A stretch of 8,600 nucleotides of DNA from an uncultured Treponema sp. (GCA_905236315.1 CAJOPO010000021.1:1-8600); one strand, 5' to 3'; shown: positions 1 through 7,277, counted from the first letter of the stretch. Numbers and translations: made by a program. The notes: a model not told the origin generated them from the sequence alone.

Positions 1-2
1 GC

Positions 3-30
3 CACATTCGCACGCTTTGCTACGAATGTG
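3..30. repeat. Short inverted repeat at the left edge
   Basis: CACATTCG (3-10) and CGAATGTG (23-30) form an 8-bp stem with a 12-nt loop. No T-run follows on either strand. It may belong to a structure cut by the window edge. Confidence 0.5.
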
Positions 31-186
31 TGTGATTGTAATTATTTACGTTTGCCGCTTACTCAGGCAGCACGAACAGAGTGTTTTTGTAATCCTTATG
101 ATTCAATCCGCCAGTCTCCTTTTCGCTGTTTTTTATGGGAGTATACTGTAAAACTGATTTCCGTGCTTTTGGAAATATGATTGAAT

Positions 187-220
187 AAAAAAAAAGAGGT
201 CGGCGGTATTGCCGCCGACC
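187..220 (-). terminator. Intrinsic terminator after the M23 peptidase gene
   Basis: GGTCGGCGG (198-206) and CCGCCGACC (212-220) form a perfect 9-bp GC-rich stem with a 5-nt loop. On the minus strand the stem is followed by TC and nine T residues (195-187). This is a classical rho-independent terminator for minus-strand transcripts, ~130 nt beyond the peptidase stop codon. Confidence 0.92.
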
Positions 221-347
221 AAGCCAAAGAAAAATGGCATATCGGGTGCAAATGGGTGGGAGGGGATAAATTTGTACACCCGACAATATAATATATCGGC
301 ACAAAGGCTATTTTCTTGAAAAAAAATTAATATAAAAGTATAAAAGT

Positions 348-1325
348 TTACTTTATAGGGTCTTTTAATAATTTTTGTGGGTCTTGAGGTTCTCCATTAA
401 GTCTAATTTCAAAATGTAGATGGTATCCTGTTGCCATACCTGTTTTTCCTACAAGACCTATTTCTTGACCCGAAGCTACAAAGCTTCCTGTTGATACCTC
501 TATAGAACTTAAATGTGCATATAAACTTGTCATTCCTTTTCCATGGTCTATTATTATATAATTGCCATATACTCTATCCATAGAAACTGTGCTTGTTACT
601 TTACCTCCTTTGCAGGCATAAACTGGAGTCCCTAAAGGAGCGGCCATATCAATTCCTTTGTGCATTAACCATCTTCCACTTATAGGGCTTACCCTCATTC
701 CAAAGGAGGATGTTAAATAGCTTTTCTTTAATGGTAATTGTAAGCCAGAATCAAAAAAATAGGCTCGTTGGGTAGGAGATAGCCTTCCGTCTGGCATAAT
801 GTAGTATTCCCTGTTATTAATAGTACAGATTGTAACAGGCTTAGATAATAAGGCTTCGGAGTGTTCTTTTGCAAGTAATATTTCTATTGACGATTGTGGA
901 TTTAATGGAATATAAAGACCATTTGCTACTGGTAGTATAAACTCTCTATCTTCTATTTTATCTGTACTATTTGTAATACTATTTAATGTTAAAATTGAGT
1001 CATAACGAATAGAACACCTAGAAGCAAGTGAAATTAAGTTATCATCTTTTGTTGCTGTATATTTATAAAAAGCTAAATATACAGAAGGCTCTTTTGTCAT
1101 AAACATTGCTTTATTTGCATTTTCTATATCTTTTTGATATTTTTTGAATACTGTATTTTTTGATTTTAGCTCAGGTATTTCTTGTATATCAGATGAAGTA
1201 ATTTCAACTCTTGGGTGTTCAACTTCTTCTATGTTGTCTGTGACACTATTTGTGCCATCTGCACTTAAATAAAGCGAGGCACTTATAAAACTGCAAATTA
1301 ATAAAAAAAATATATGTTTCTTCAT
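348..1325 (-). CDS. Secreted LysM/M23-family peptidoglycan endopeptidase
   Basis: A 325-residue envelope protein. Residues 1-~22 are a signal peptide (MKKH, hydrophobic core, cleavage near YLSA). Residues ~88-140 resemble a LysM module (YTATKDDNLISLASRCSIRYDSILTLN...), which binds peptidoglycan glycan. Residues ~200-318 are an M23 (LytM-type) domain. The zinc ligands His222 and Asp226 (HKGID) and His304, with His271 (YAHL) and His302 (HLHFE), are all present, so it should be an active metallo-endopeptidase cutting peptide cross-links in the periplasm. Such enzymes work in wall remodelling and cell separation. The start overlaps the membrane protein gene by 4 bp and has no separate strong ribosome binding site, consistent with coupling. 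A GC-rich terminator lies ~130 bp downstream. Confidence 0.93.
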   Translation of the reverse strand: MKKHIFFLLICSFISASLYLSADGTNSVTDNIEEVEHPRVEITSSDIQEIPELKSKNTVFKKYQKDIENANKAMFMTKEPSVYLAFYKYTATKDDNLISLASRCSIRYDSILTLNSITNSTDKIEDREFILPVANGLYIPLNPQSSIEILLAKEHSEALLSKPVTICTINNREYYIMPDGRLSPTQRAYFFDSGLQLPLKKSYLTSSFGMRVSPISGRWLMHKGIDMAAPLGTPVYACKGGKVTSTVSMDRVYGNYIIIDHGKGMTSLYAHLSSIEVSTGSFVASGQEIGLVGKTGMATGYHLHFEIRLNGEPQDPQKLLKDPIK

Positions 1326-1684
1326 TCTTCTTTGCTTCCCTTAAAAAGTAATGTACATAAAATAATCGAAATTATAAAGGTGAAAATGCCTATAAGTCTT
1401 TTTCCCTTTAGTATAAAAAAGAAACAAAAGTATATACCTGCTATAATAATAAAAAACTTTACTAATCTTCTAAAAAACTTCTTAGCACCTTGTCTTTTAT
1501 ATATTTTAAATAAAGTATATATACATATTAAAGAAAGCAAAACAAGAATTGCGTTTGTATATGTAGTAGGGGAAAGAGAAGCCCATTTCCAAAGTGGTAT
1601 AACTATAATTAGACCTAAAAGAATGCAACTTACTATAAGGATAAAAATCCTAAGTGCTGCAACAAAATAAGAATGTAACTTCAT
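1322..1684 (-). CDS. Small hypothetical membrane protein, coupled to the M23 peptidase gene
   Basis: A 120-residue protein with about four hydrophobic segments: ~7-31, ~43-62, ~75-93 and ~96-114. A basic loop (KIYKRQGAKKFFRRLVK, 60-76) most likely faces the cytoplasm. I recognise no family and see no catalytic motif. AAAGGGGAAG lies ~10 nt before the ATG. The last codons overlap the next gene as ATGA (4 bp), a typical arrangement for translational coupling, so the protein may serve the cell envelope beside the peptidase. A plus-strand frame of similar length covers the same bases but lacks a ribosome binding site and gene context. The gene begins only 18 bp beyond the ferredoxin terminator tract, so its promoter is unclear. 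Confidence 0.75.
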   Translation of the reverse strand: MKLHSYFVAALRIFILIVSCILLGLIIVIPLWKWASLSPTTYTNAILVLLSLICIYTLFKIYKRQGAKKFFRRLVKFFIIIAGIYFCFFFILKGKRLIGIFTFIISIILCTLLFKGSKEE

Positions 1685-1702
1685 TTTATATTCTTCCCCT
1701 TT

Positions 1703-1744
1703 AAAAATAAAAAAGGTTTCTGTTACACTTTAGAACAGAAACCT
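1703..1744 (-). terminator. Intrinsic terminator after the ferredoxin gene
   Basis: AGGTTTCTGTT (1714-1724) pairs perfectly over 11 bp with AACAGAAACCT (1734-1744), with a 9-nt loop. On the minus strand the stem runs into five Ts, an A and five more Ts. It lies 30 bp after the ferredoxin stop and only 18 bp before the next gene's start codon. Confidence 0.9.
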
Positions 1745-1774
1745 ATAATCTAAAAAGCATAATTGCTATTTATG

Positions 1775-1945
1775 TTACTCTGAAATTGCTCCTACAGGGC
1801 AAGCTGATGCACAAGAGCCACAACTAATGCATTTGTCTTCTGCAATCTTTCTTTTATCATCTACTTCGCTAATAGCTTCTGCAGGACATTCGCTTTCACA
1901 AGCTCCACAATTAATACAAGTTTCTGATGCGATTTTATAAGCCAT
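1775..1945 (-). CDS. Small 2[4Fe-4S] ferredoxin (clostridial type)
   Basis: A 56-residue protein that starts MAYKIASETC and ends PVGAISE. It has two complete cluster motifs: Cys10-x2-Cys13-x2-Cys16-x3-Cys20-Pro and Cys39-x2-Cys42-x2-Cys45-x3-Cys49-Pro. The two halves are internally duplicated, as in clostridial ferredoxins, and the length is typical. It should carry two low-potential [4Fe-4S] clusters and shuttle electrons between cytoplasmic oxidoreductases in an anaerobe; the partner enzymes are not in this window. GAGGT stands 6 nt before the ATG. The gene has its own candidate promoter (1984-2011) and a strong terminator (1703-1744), so it looks like a single-gene transcript. Confidence 0.93.
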   Translation of the reverse strand: MAYKIASETCINCGACESECPAEAISEVDDKRKIAEDKCISCGSCASACPVGAISE

Positions 1946-1983
1946 ATTTATACCTCAAAAAAAAATAAAGTTATTTTTAATCT

Positions 1984-2011
1984 ATCATATATGACTCAAA
2001 AAAGCAAGCAA
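1984..2011 (-). promoter_or_regulatory. Candidate ferredoxin promoter
   Basis: On the minus strand TTGCTT (2011-2006) and TATGAT (1989-1984) have a 16-bp spacer, about 38 bp before the ferredoxin ATG. The match is moderate in an AT-rich gap, but a separate promoter is expected because the gap is 102 bp and the gene has its own terminator. Confidence 0.5.
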
Positions 2012-2047
2012 ATTTTGTTATATTATAAAGAATTAGCTAGTGCTAAT

Positions 2048-2818
2048 CTATTTTAATTCTATAGATACAGGGCAATGGTCGCTACCTTGTACATCACTCA
2101 TAATAGCACTGTTTACTACATTTTGAGTAAAACTATTATTTACACATAGGTAATCTATACGCCAGCCTATGTTCTTCTCCCTTGCACGCATTCTATAGCT
2201 CCACCAAGTATATTGTTTAGGTTCTTTATTAAACATGCGAAAAGTATCTGTATATCCATTTTCTGTAAAAAAATCCATCCAAGCACGTTCTTCAGGTAAA
2301 TATCCTGCATTTTTTTCATTTGCCTTTGGATTTGCAATATCAATGGCCTTATGCGCTATATTATAATCGCCACAAAGGACTATATTAAATCCTTGTTTTT
2401 CTAATTCACAGCATTTTTTGTATATGGCATTGCAAAAATCTAATTTATATTGTAACCGCTTACCATGGTCTTGACTATTAGGAAAATAAGCACTTATAAC
2501 AGCAAGATTTGAAAAATATGCTATAGTCACACGTCCTTCATCATCAAACTGCTCATCTCCTAGATTTTCTATTTTATCAACAGCGATTTTTGAATATATT
2601 GCCGTTCCTGAATATCCCGCTTTTTGTGCAGAAGAAAAATAAGAGTTATAACTTACATTTTCATTATGTGGGGATAATAATTCTTCATCAAGATTATCTC
2701 TAGAAGCCTTTGTTTCTTGTATACAAACTACATCAGCATTAGAAGATAAAAGCCATTGTGTAAATCCTTTTTTTTGAATGGCTCTAATGCCGTTTACATT
2801 CCATGATATAATCTTCAT
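2048..2818 (-). CDS. Exodeoxyribonuclease III-family AP endonuclease (ExoA/Xth)
   Basis: A 256-residue DNA base-excision repair enzyme of the ExoIII/APE1 branch of the EEP fold, of standard length for the family. It cleaves 5' of abasic sites and removes blocked 3' ends, with magnesium. The family motifs are in order: WNVNGIRA (Asn7), IQETKA (metal ligand Glu35), YSGTAIYSK, a Tyr at 111, GDYNIAHKAID (Asp151, Asn153), GYLPEERAW, TWWSYRMRAREKNIGWRIDY (Asp222) and SDHCPV (Asp247, His248). All catalytic residues appear present. It is usually named exoA or xth; I leave the symbol empty because the naming in this lineage is uncertain. Its ATG overlaps the previous stop by one base, and only a modest AAGGA lies ~12 nt upstream, so translation probably depends on coupling. 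It is the last gene of the long operon; no strong terminator follows. Confidence 0.95.
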   Translation of the reverse strand: MKIISWNVNGIRAIQKKGFTQWLLSSNADVVCIQETKASRDNLDEELLSPHNENVSYNSYFSSAQKAGYSGTAIYSKIAVDKIENLGDEQFDDEGRVTIAYFSNLAVISAYFPNSQDHGKRLQYKLDFCNAIYKKCCELEKQGFNIVLCGDYNIAHKAIDIANPKANEKNAGYLPEERAWMDFFTENGYTDTFRMFNKEPKQYTWWSYRMRAREKNIGWRIDYLCVNNSFTQNVVNSAIMSDVQGSDHCPVSIELK

Positions 2819-3765
2819 TATTGTGCATTTTCCTTATTTAATTTCCATAATAAACGATTATCTTCTATATAACAGATTACTAAACCTTCATCTTTTAGGC
2901 AAGACAAATAAGAACGCAAGGTGCTACCAATAAGTACGAATTGGCTCAAATGCAAATCTATACCAGAAAAGTCAGCTACAGATTCTAATAACTCTTCATG
3001 AGTCATAGCTGTTTTATCTAATAGTTTTAATAGTAAAGAACGAGTTTCTAAAACTACCATAACATTCATTTCTATAATGGCATTAAGATTTTCTCTTGTG
3101 TATATTTCCCCATGACCTGGAACATAGTAATCCGCATCTATGCTTGCAACTTTTTTTAATGATTGTAAAAAAATATTAGGGTCTATCATATAAGGAATCC
3201 AATATTTTTTTAGCATTTGCATACCAAATAAGGCATCTCCTAAAAAAAATACTTTTTTATTATTTTCAGTATCGTTTACTAAAAATCCCTCTTGACCATA
3301 ATAATGTCCTGGTAATGAAATGGGAGTAAATTGTATGCTACCCATATTTAATATTGTATCATCTAGTTGTTTAGCTACATTACAAGCAGCTAAGGTCATA
3401 AAGGGATTGTGGCGCAATTCTTCAAAGGGTCTACCTCCCCAGTATATTGCAGCACTCGTTTCTGGAACTTGTATAAGTTCACTTTCTTTTTTAGGAGCCC
3501 AAACTTCTGCCTTGCTTGCCTCTAGTATTGCCTTGTTTCCTCCACAATGGTCAGAATGAGAGTGTGTGTTTATTATAGCTTTTATATTTTTATTAGGAAA
3601 AATCTCTTTTATGCTAGATAAAATATCTTTCCCATCCTGCTCCCCAGTTCCTGAGTCTATAATATAGATTTCGTTATTTGCACAAAATACACCTATATTA
3701 GTAGAATGAAAAAACATACCTAAGGAATTTGAAAATTTATGAAAAGATTTTGTTGTTATAGACAA
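2818..3765 (-). CDS. Metallo-beta-lactamase-fold hydrolase with C-terminal winged-helix-like tail
   Basis: A 315-residue cytoplasmic protein with a complete MBL metal site. HSHSDH at 68-73 supplies His68, His70, Asp72 and His73; LPGH gives His154; FLGD gives Asp177; VPGHGE gives His218. This pattern fits a dinuclear metal hydrolase of the glyoxalase II-like/LACTB2-like branch. Residues ~240-315 follow the catalytic domain and look like the winged-helix tail of such proteins (MTHEELLESVADFSGID, then FVLIGSTLRSYLSCLKDEGLV). The substrate cannot be read from sequence: thioesters, phosphoesters or nucleic acid are all possible. The start is TTG, directly after the preceding TAA, with GAGGAG 9 nt upstream. 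The next ATG (Met17) would cut off the first beta strand, so TTG is preferred. Its TAA overlaps the next gene's ATG by one base (TAATG). Confidence 0.88.
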   Translation of the reverse strand: MSITTKSFHKFSNSLGMFFHSTNIGVFCANNEIYIIDSGTGEQDGKDILSSIKEIFPNKNIKAIINTHSHSDHCGGNKAILEASKAEVWAPKKESELIQVPETSAAIYWGGRPFEELRHNPFMTLAACNVAKQLDDTILNMGSIQFTPISLPGHYYGQEGFLVNDTENNKKVFFLGDALFGMQMLKKYWIPYMIDPNIFLQSLKKVASIDADYYVPGHGEIYTRENLNAIIEMNVMVVLETRSLLLKLLDKTAMTHEELLESVADFSGIDLHLSQFVLIGSTLRSYLSCLKDEGLVICYIEDNRLLWKLNKENAQ

Positions 3766-4416
3766 TTATGCAAACTCCTCTTTGTCATTCATAAAAGAAA
3801 GCAACATTATAAGTTTGTTTAAGGCTTTAGGTAATGCCTCTCGCAAGGATTGTGTTCCTGCCATTGCACCAGGATTTACAGATATAGCCTGTGCTGTGCA
3901 GTCTTGCATTAAGGGCGGAAGAATATCATATTTACTAAGCAATTCTTCTTTTTCATATTGCCTGTGCTCCATGCCATATTCTAATAAGCGTTCTTTATCC
4001 ATAAATTTACATGGCCTAAAACGCTCTTTACCCTCTTTTCCTCTGTCACCTGAGTAACCAAATAATCTACAAATAAGGCAACGCCCTTCATATACTGTAC
4101 AATGCCATTTAGAATTAGGGTCAAATAAAATGCACCCCAAACCATTAGCGTCAACTAGTGGTTCAAAGGTGCCTTTTGCAATCGCGTTTGCCTTTTCTGT
4201 TTGATTTTCTAATAACCAAGAAGCAAGATATAAAGCCTCACATTCCATTATATGAGGCTCAAAGTTTACACAACAACTACCACAGCCTTCTTTACATACT
4301 GGAGCACCTTTATTTATCCATTCAGTTTCCTTTTCTTCTATATTCTTATATACAACACTCATTTTGTTGATTACATCAGCCTCATAAGTGCCTTTAAGTA
4401 AATCTGATATGCTCAT
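3766..4416 (-). CDS. YkgJ-family cysteine-cluster protein (putative zinc or iron binding)
   Basis: A 216-residue cytoplasmic protein. Residues 41-49 form the signature cluster C-KEG-C-GS-C-C (Cys41, 45, 48, 49). Further conserved-looking cysteines are Cys59, 95, 106, 113, 116 and 136, including RCLICRLFGY and RFRPCKFMD. This matches the YkgJ/CxxCxxCC family (Pfam UPF0153 type), thought to bind a metal ion or Fe-S cluster; its biochemical role is unknown to me. The C-terminal ~80 residues carry no motif I recognise. The ATG is preceded by TGGAG at suitable spacing and lies 17 bp after the greA stop. Its own stop abuts the TTG start of the metallo-beta-lactamase-fold gene with no intervening base, so the genes are almost surely co-transcribed and translationally coupled. 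The family call is firm; function is open. Confidence 0.85.
   Translation of the reverse strand: MSISDLLKGTYEADVINKMSVVYKNIEEKETEWINKGAPVCKEGCGSCCVNFEPHIMECEALYLASWLLENQTEKANAIAKGTFEPLVDANGLGCILFDPNSKWHCTVYEGRCLICRLFGYSGDRGKEGKERFRPCKFMDKERLLEYGMEHRQYEKEELLSKYDILPPLMQDCTAQAISVNPGAMAGTQSLREALPKALNKLIMLLSFMNDKEEFA
3775..3780 (-). promoter_or_regulatory. Ribosome binding site that decides the TTG start of the MBL-fold gene
   Basis: GAGGAG on the minus strand, within the last codons of the YkgJ-type gene, stands 9 nt before the TTG at 3765-3763. It is the strongest such site nearby and supports the TTG over the internal ATG at codon 17. Confidence 0.7.
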
Positions 4417-4433
4417 AGATGCTCCAGAATAAA

Positions 4434-7205
4434 TTAATCTGCTGCTGTAATACTCTTTATTGTGTAGCTGAACTTGTTATCGTTAATTTCAAAGTTCTTT
4501 GTATCTCCAACTTTAGCATCAAGCAACTTATCTCCCATAGGAGAAAGGTATGATATAATGCCTGCTTCTGTATTTGATTCCCAAGGTCCAAATATTGTGT
4601 ATACAATATCTTTATCATTGTTATTGTCATGTACAGTAACGGTAGTACCATAAGAAACATAAGATGTTGTTCTTGTAGAAGGGTCAAATATAACAGCTTG
4701 AGCAATTTCTTCTTTAAGCTTGCGTAATCTATTGTTTTCTTGAGATTGACGCTCTCTTGCTGCTGTATATTCTGCATTTTCCTTAAGGTCTCCCTTAGCC
4801 CTTGCTTCACTAACCTCATCTGCAATCTTAGGAAGAATTACTTTTTCTAGTTCATCAGCTTCTGCTTTCTTAATTTCAAGCATCTTTGCGGTAACAAGTA
4901 TACCCTTTGGACTTTCTTGCTTAATCTCTGTTTCTTGGAACTTAAAGTCTGGATATTTGCTCAATATACCGCTTCTTAACTGCTGTTTATAAGTGGTGTT
5001 TAAATCTTTTACATCACTTATGATTGTATACATACGAGTAATGGCATCTTGGTCATTTTCAAGCATATATTCCATTACATTGTTATGAGTTTCTCCGTCA
5101 ACCTTTTCTGCAAATAACAAAGTTGTAGCAAGTTTAATGGTCTTTTTATTCTCTGTTGTATTTACATGATTATTAATTTCGCGATAACAAAGAGCGATTA
5201 TATTTACTAGCGTTATAAGTTGCTTTTCATAGGAAATGCCTGCACTCTTAAACCATTCTTGATTGCGGCTTTCCTTAAAAAAGTATACTGCTGCGTCACG
5301 ATAGTTCCTAAAATCTTCAAAACTATCATGAACTAAACGTATAACCATATCCTGCTTGCCACGAGAAAGAAGTTCGTCTAAAAGTTTCTGCTTAAGAACT
5401 GTAGGGAATAACTTTATGTACTGAACGTCCCAATCTACTAATTGACCAACACATTCAATAAAGTCATCCTTTAGCTCTTGCAATTTTAATAGATTATACA
5501 TTTCTTTTGGATTTTCTATTTCTGCATAAAGAGCTGCAAAAGTAAAGTGTTCCACTGCTGGAAGACTAGGAATCTTTTTAGCAATGTATTGAACTACAAG
5601 ATAAGAAGCAACAATGCGTTCATCAACTGTAGTAAAACTCTTTAAGAAACTAGCAAAGAAATTAAACATATCAGAGAAAGAGTCATCAGTTTTGTCTGTG
5701 TCATCATTATTTGCATAGCGCATTATTATATCAATTTTGGGGAAGAAATCTTTTTCTGCTTTAAATTCATTGCTAAGACGTTCTTCTAGTGTTAAAGGTC
5801 TATCTCTAACTATATATTGATTTATATCGTTTATATTGACTCCAAATGATGGGTCGGTTTCTAATATATTTTTAGCTTTTGAATGCCAACTTGTCCATTC
5901 ACCAGGAGTTAATATGGAAGGAACTAGTTCCGCCTTTATTCTCTTTTCATCACATTTATTATCAAAGCTAAGAATAATAGTTCTTAGAGTTCCTGCAATA
6001 TCTTTTTTTACCATTGCAGAAAGGTCTTCTTTTCGTTTAGTGGCTTTTAATACCCATATATGATTTTCTTGCAATGGTTGTAAAGCAGTAACTGCCATTT
6101 TTAAGGACATAGTTTTTTCGCCATTTTTCTTACCAAAGTTTATAGTAAGCATATCGCCTTGAACCTTTTTTATGCGACCTACACCCCATGTTCTATGGAA
6201 TACATATCTATTTGCATCAAAGGCAATGTGTTTTTCAAAATCATTAATGGCTTCAAAAACATCACGGAAACTTTGATTTAAATTAGAAGTCTTAATATAG
6301 TCTTCTGTATGAGGATTAGCAGAATATTTACCTCTAAAACATTCTACTAACTCTCTACGAGTAGAAATATCTTTTTTATCTATGCTTAGAACTAGTTTTA
6401 ATATTCTTATGGCAGTGTCCCAGTTTGATATATTTTTATAATACTGGTATAAATCCATCATAAGAGGAATAGACTTTTCTCTTTCGCTTTCTTTATTTTT
6501 TTCTTCAACAGAAGAAACTAAAGCCTTATCTAGTTTTTGTTGTGCTAATAAGAAGAATTCTATTTCTTCAGGGATTAATTTTATAAGTTTTCCCCATACT
6601 TCTTTTACAGGAGTAATGGATTTTGCCTTGCTTTCTTTTGCTAACTTACCAATGTAGCGTAAAAGTGCCTTTTTATAGTAGCTTACTGCTGCATCAGCAT
6701 TGCTTTGTTCTACAAATCTATCTGCAAGTATTTTTGCAATATCAGCTTCCTCAAAATCTAACTTTACTATTTGCTCATAAAGTTCCCAAACTCTATCATC
6801 ATTTGTGTTTTTATAATATTCTGCAAGCCTTTTTAATGCAAATTTATTATTAGGGTCTTTTTCTAATATGGAATTGAATAGCTGCTCTGATATTTGCTCT
6901 TTATGATTTTTATCGAATATTTCTGCTAAGGCAACTAAATTGCTTGTATCAAGAGAACCTGAACTTAATGCAATCATGCCCGATAAATACAATGCAATTA
7001 TGCTGTCTTTTGTTTGCTCAAGTTTTTCTTCACAAATCTGCTTGATTAAGTCTTGCTTGTTTTCATTTCTAGCTTTGTTAAGTAACTCTTCAAGTTCTAT
7101 CAGATTATTTTTTGTAAAGGTATTAACCCCAGCACGAGTCCAAGACTCTTCTTTAAGCATATCACGCACTGTGTTTTCAAGTTCACTAGCTAATTCATCA
7201 GCCAT
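4434..7205 (-). CDS. greA: Giant transcription elongation factor GreA with long N-terminal helical/TPR extension
   Basis: A 923-residue protein. Residues ~769-923 are a full GreA: an N-terminal coiled coil (~769-840) and a C-terminal FKBP-like domain (~850-920, with YGTTVTV and GIISYLSP). GreA enters the secondary channel of RNA polymerase and stimulates cleavage of backtracked RNA. The coiled-coil tip GDLKENAEY is intact, and Asp806 and Glu809 match the catalytic Asp41 and Glu44 of E. coli GreA, so the cleavage function should be active. E. coli GreA has 158 residues; the extra ~765 N-terminal residues are helical, with TPR-like repeats around 90-185 and 250-290. A beta-rich segment at ~333-378 (VFHRTWGVGRI...) interrupts them. 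As known to me, such oversized GreA proteins are characteristic of spirochaetes. AGGAG sits 7 nt before the ATG. The TPR gene lies upstream across a 19-bp hairpin; the next gene starts 17 bp after the stop codon. Confidence 0.95.
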   Translation of the reverse strand: MADELASELENTVRDMLKEESWTRAGVNTFTKNNLIELEELLNKARNENKQDLIKQICEEKLEQTKDSIIALYLSGMIALSSGSLDTSNLVALAEIFDKNHKEQISEQLFNSILEKDPNNKFALKRLAEYYKNTNDDRVWELYEQIVKLDFEEADIAKILADRFVEQSNADAAVSYYKKALLRYIGKLAKESKAKSITPVKEVWGKLIKLIPEEIEFFLLAQQKLDKALVSSVEEKNKESEREKSIPLMMDLYQYYKNISNWDTAIRILKLVLSIDKKDISTRRELVECFRGKYSANPHTEDYIKTSNLNQSFRDVFEAINDFEKHIAFDANRYVFHRTWGVGRIKKVQGDMLTINFGKKNGEKTMSLKMAVTALQPLQENHIWVLKATKRKEDLSAMVKKDIAGTLRTIILSFDNKCDEKRIKAELVPSILTPGEWTSWHSKAKNILETDPSFGVNINDINQYIVRDRPLTLEERLSNEFKAEKDFFPKIDIIMRYANNDDTDKTDDSFSDMFNFFASFLKSFTTVDERIVASYLVVQYIAKKIPSLPAVEHFTFAALYAEIENPKEMYNLLKLQELKDDFIECVGQLVDWDVQYIKLFPTVLKQKLLDELLSRGKQDMVIRLVHDSFEDFRNYRDAAVYFFKESRNQEWFKSAGISYEKQLITLVNIIALCYREINNHVNTTENKKTIKLATTLLFAEKVDGETHNNVMEYMLENDQDAITRMYTIISDVKDLNTTYKQQLRSGILSKYPDFKFQETEIKQESPKGILVTAKMLEIKKAEADELEKVILPKIADEVSEARAKGDLKENAEYTAARERQSQENNRLRKLKEEIAQAVIFDPSTRTTSYVSYGTTVTVHDNNNDKDIVYTIFGPWESNTEAGIISYLSPMGDKLLDAKVGDTKNFEINDNKFSYTIKSITAAD

Positions 7206-7228
7206 ATACTATCTCCTAATATAAGTAT

Positions 7229-7277
7229 TGGGAACCTATAAAAAAAAGTTTTTTGCAATTTTTTTTATAGGTTCCCA
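7229..7277. repeat. Perfect 19-bp inverted repeat between the TPR gene and greA
   Basis: TGGGAACCTATAAAAAAAA (7229-7247) is exactly inverted at 7259-7277, with an 11-nt loop. The GC-rich part is at the base and the A8/T8 part next to the loop. No T-run follows the stem on either strand, so it is not a standard terminator. It ends ~13 nt before the greA ribosome binding site and does not hide it. An RNA processing or stabilising hairpin, or a partial attenuator, is possible. Confidence 0.85.

Larger units (their letters stand above)
1..347. other. Non-coding left flank
   Basis: I see no convincing gene here. The longer minus-strand frames run straight through the terminator at 187-220 and have no protein-like character. 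The stretch holds the left-edge inverted repeat, the terminator, a weak inverted repeat TTTCC/GGAAA near 160-177, and a doubtful 15-codon frame (59-106). Confidence 0.7.

Noticed and set aside
59..304. Two overlapping minus-strand open frames of 81 and 68 codons
   Set aside because: Both cross the strong terminator at 187-220, lack good start signals and encode low-complexity, non-protein-like sequence.
1314..1670. 118-codon plus-strand open frame
   Set aside because: It lies opposite the minus-strand membrane protein gene, has no ribosome binding site or plus-strand neighbours, and its product lacks domain-like features. The minus frame has an RBS, clear membrane segments and an ATGA overlap with the peptidase gene.
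2032..2047. Hairpin ATTAGC-TAGT-GCTAAT just after the endonuclease stop codon
   Set aside because: The stem is only 6 bp and AT-rich with no T-run on the minus strand, so I do not call it a terminator, although the operon should end near here.
1946..2047. Possible riboswitch upstream of the ferredoxin gene
   Set aside because: The gap is short and A/T-rich, with no conserved aptamer motif or alternative terminator/antiterminator pairing that I can see.
4457..4825. 122-codon minus-strand frame inside greA
   Set aside because: It is an alternative frame over the catalytic Gre domain, whose own frame is clearly conserved. The product is Leu/Gln/Lys-rich and unstructured in character.
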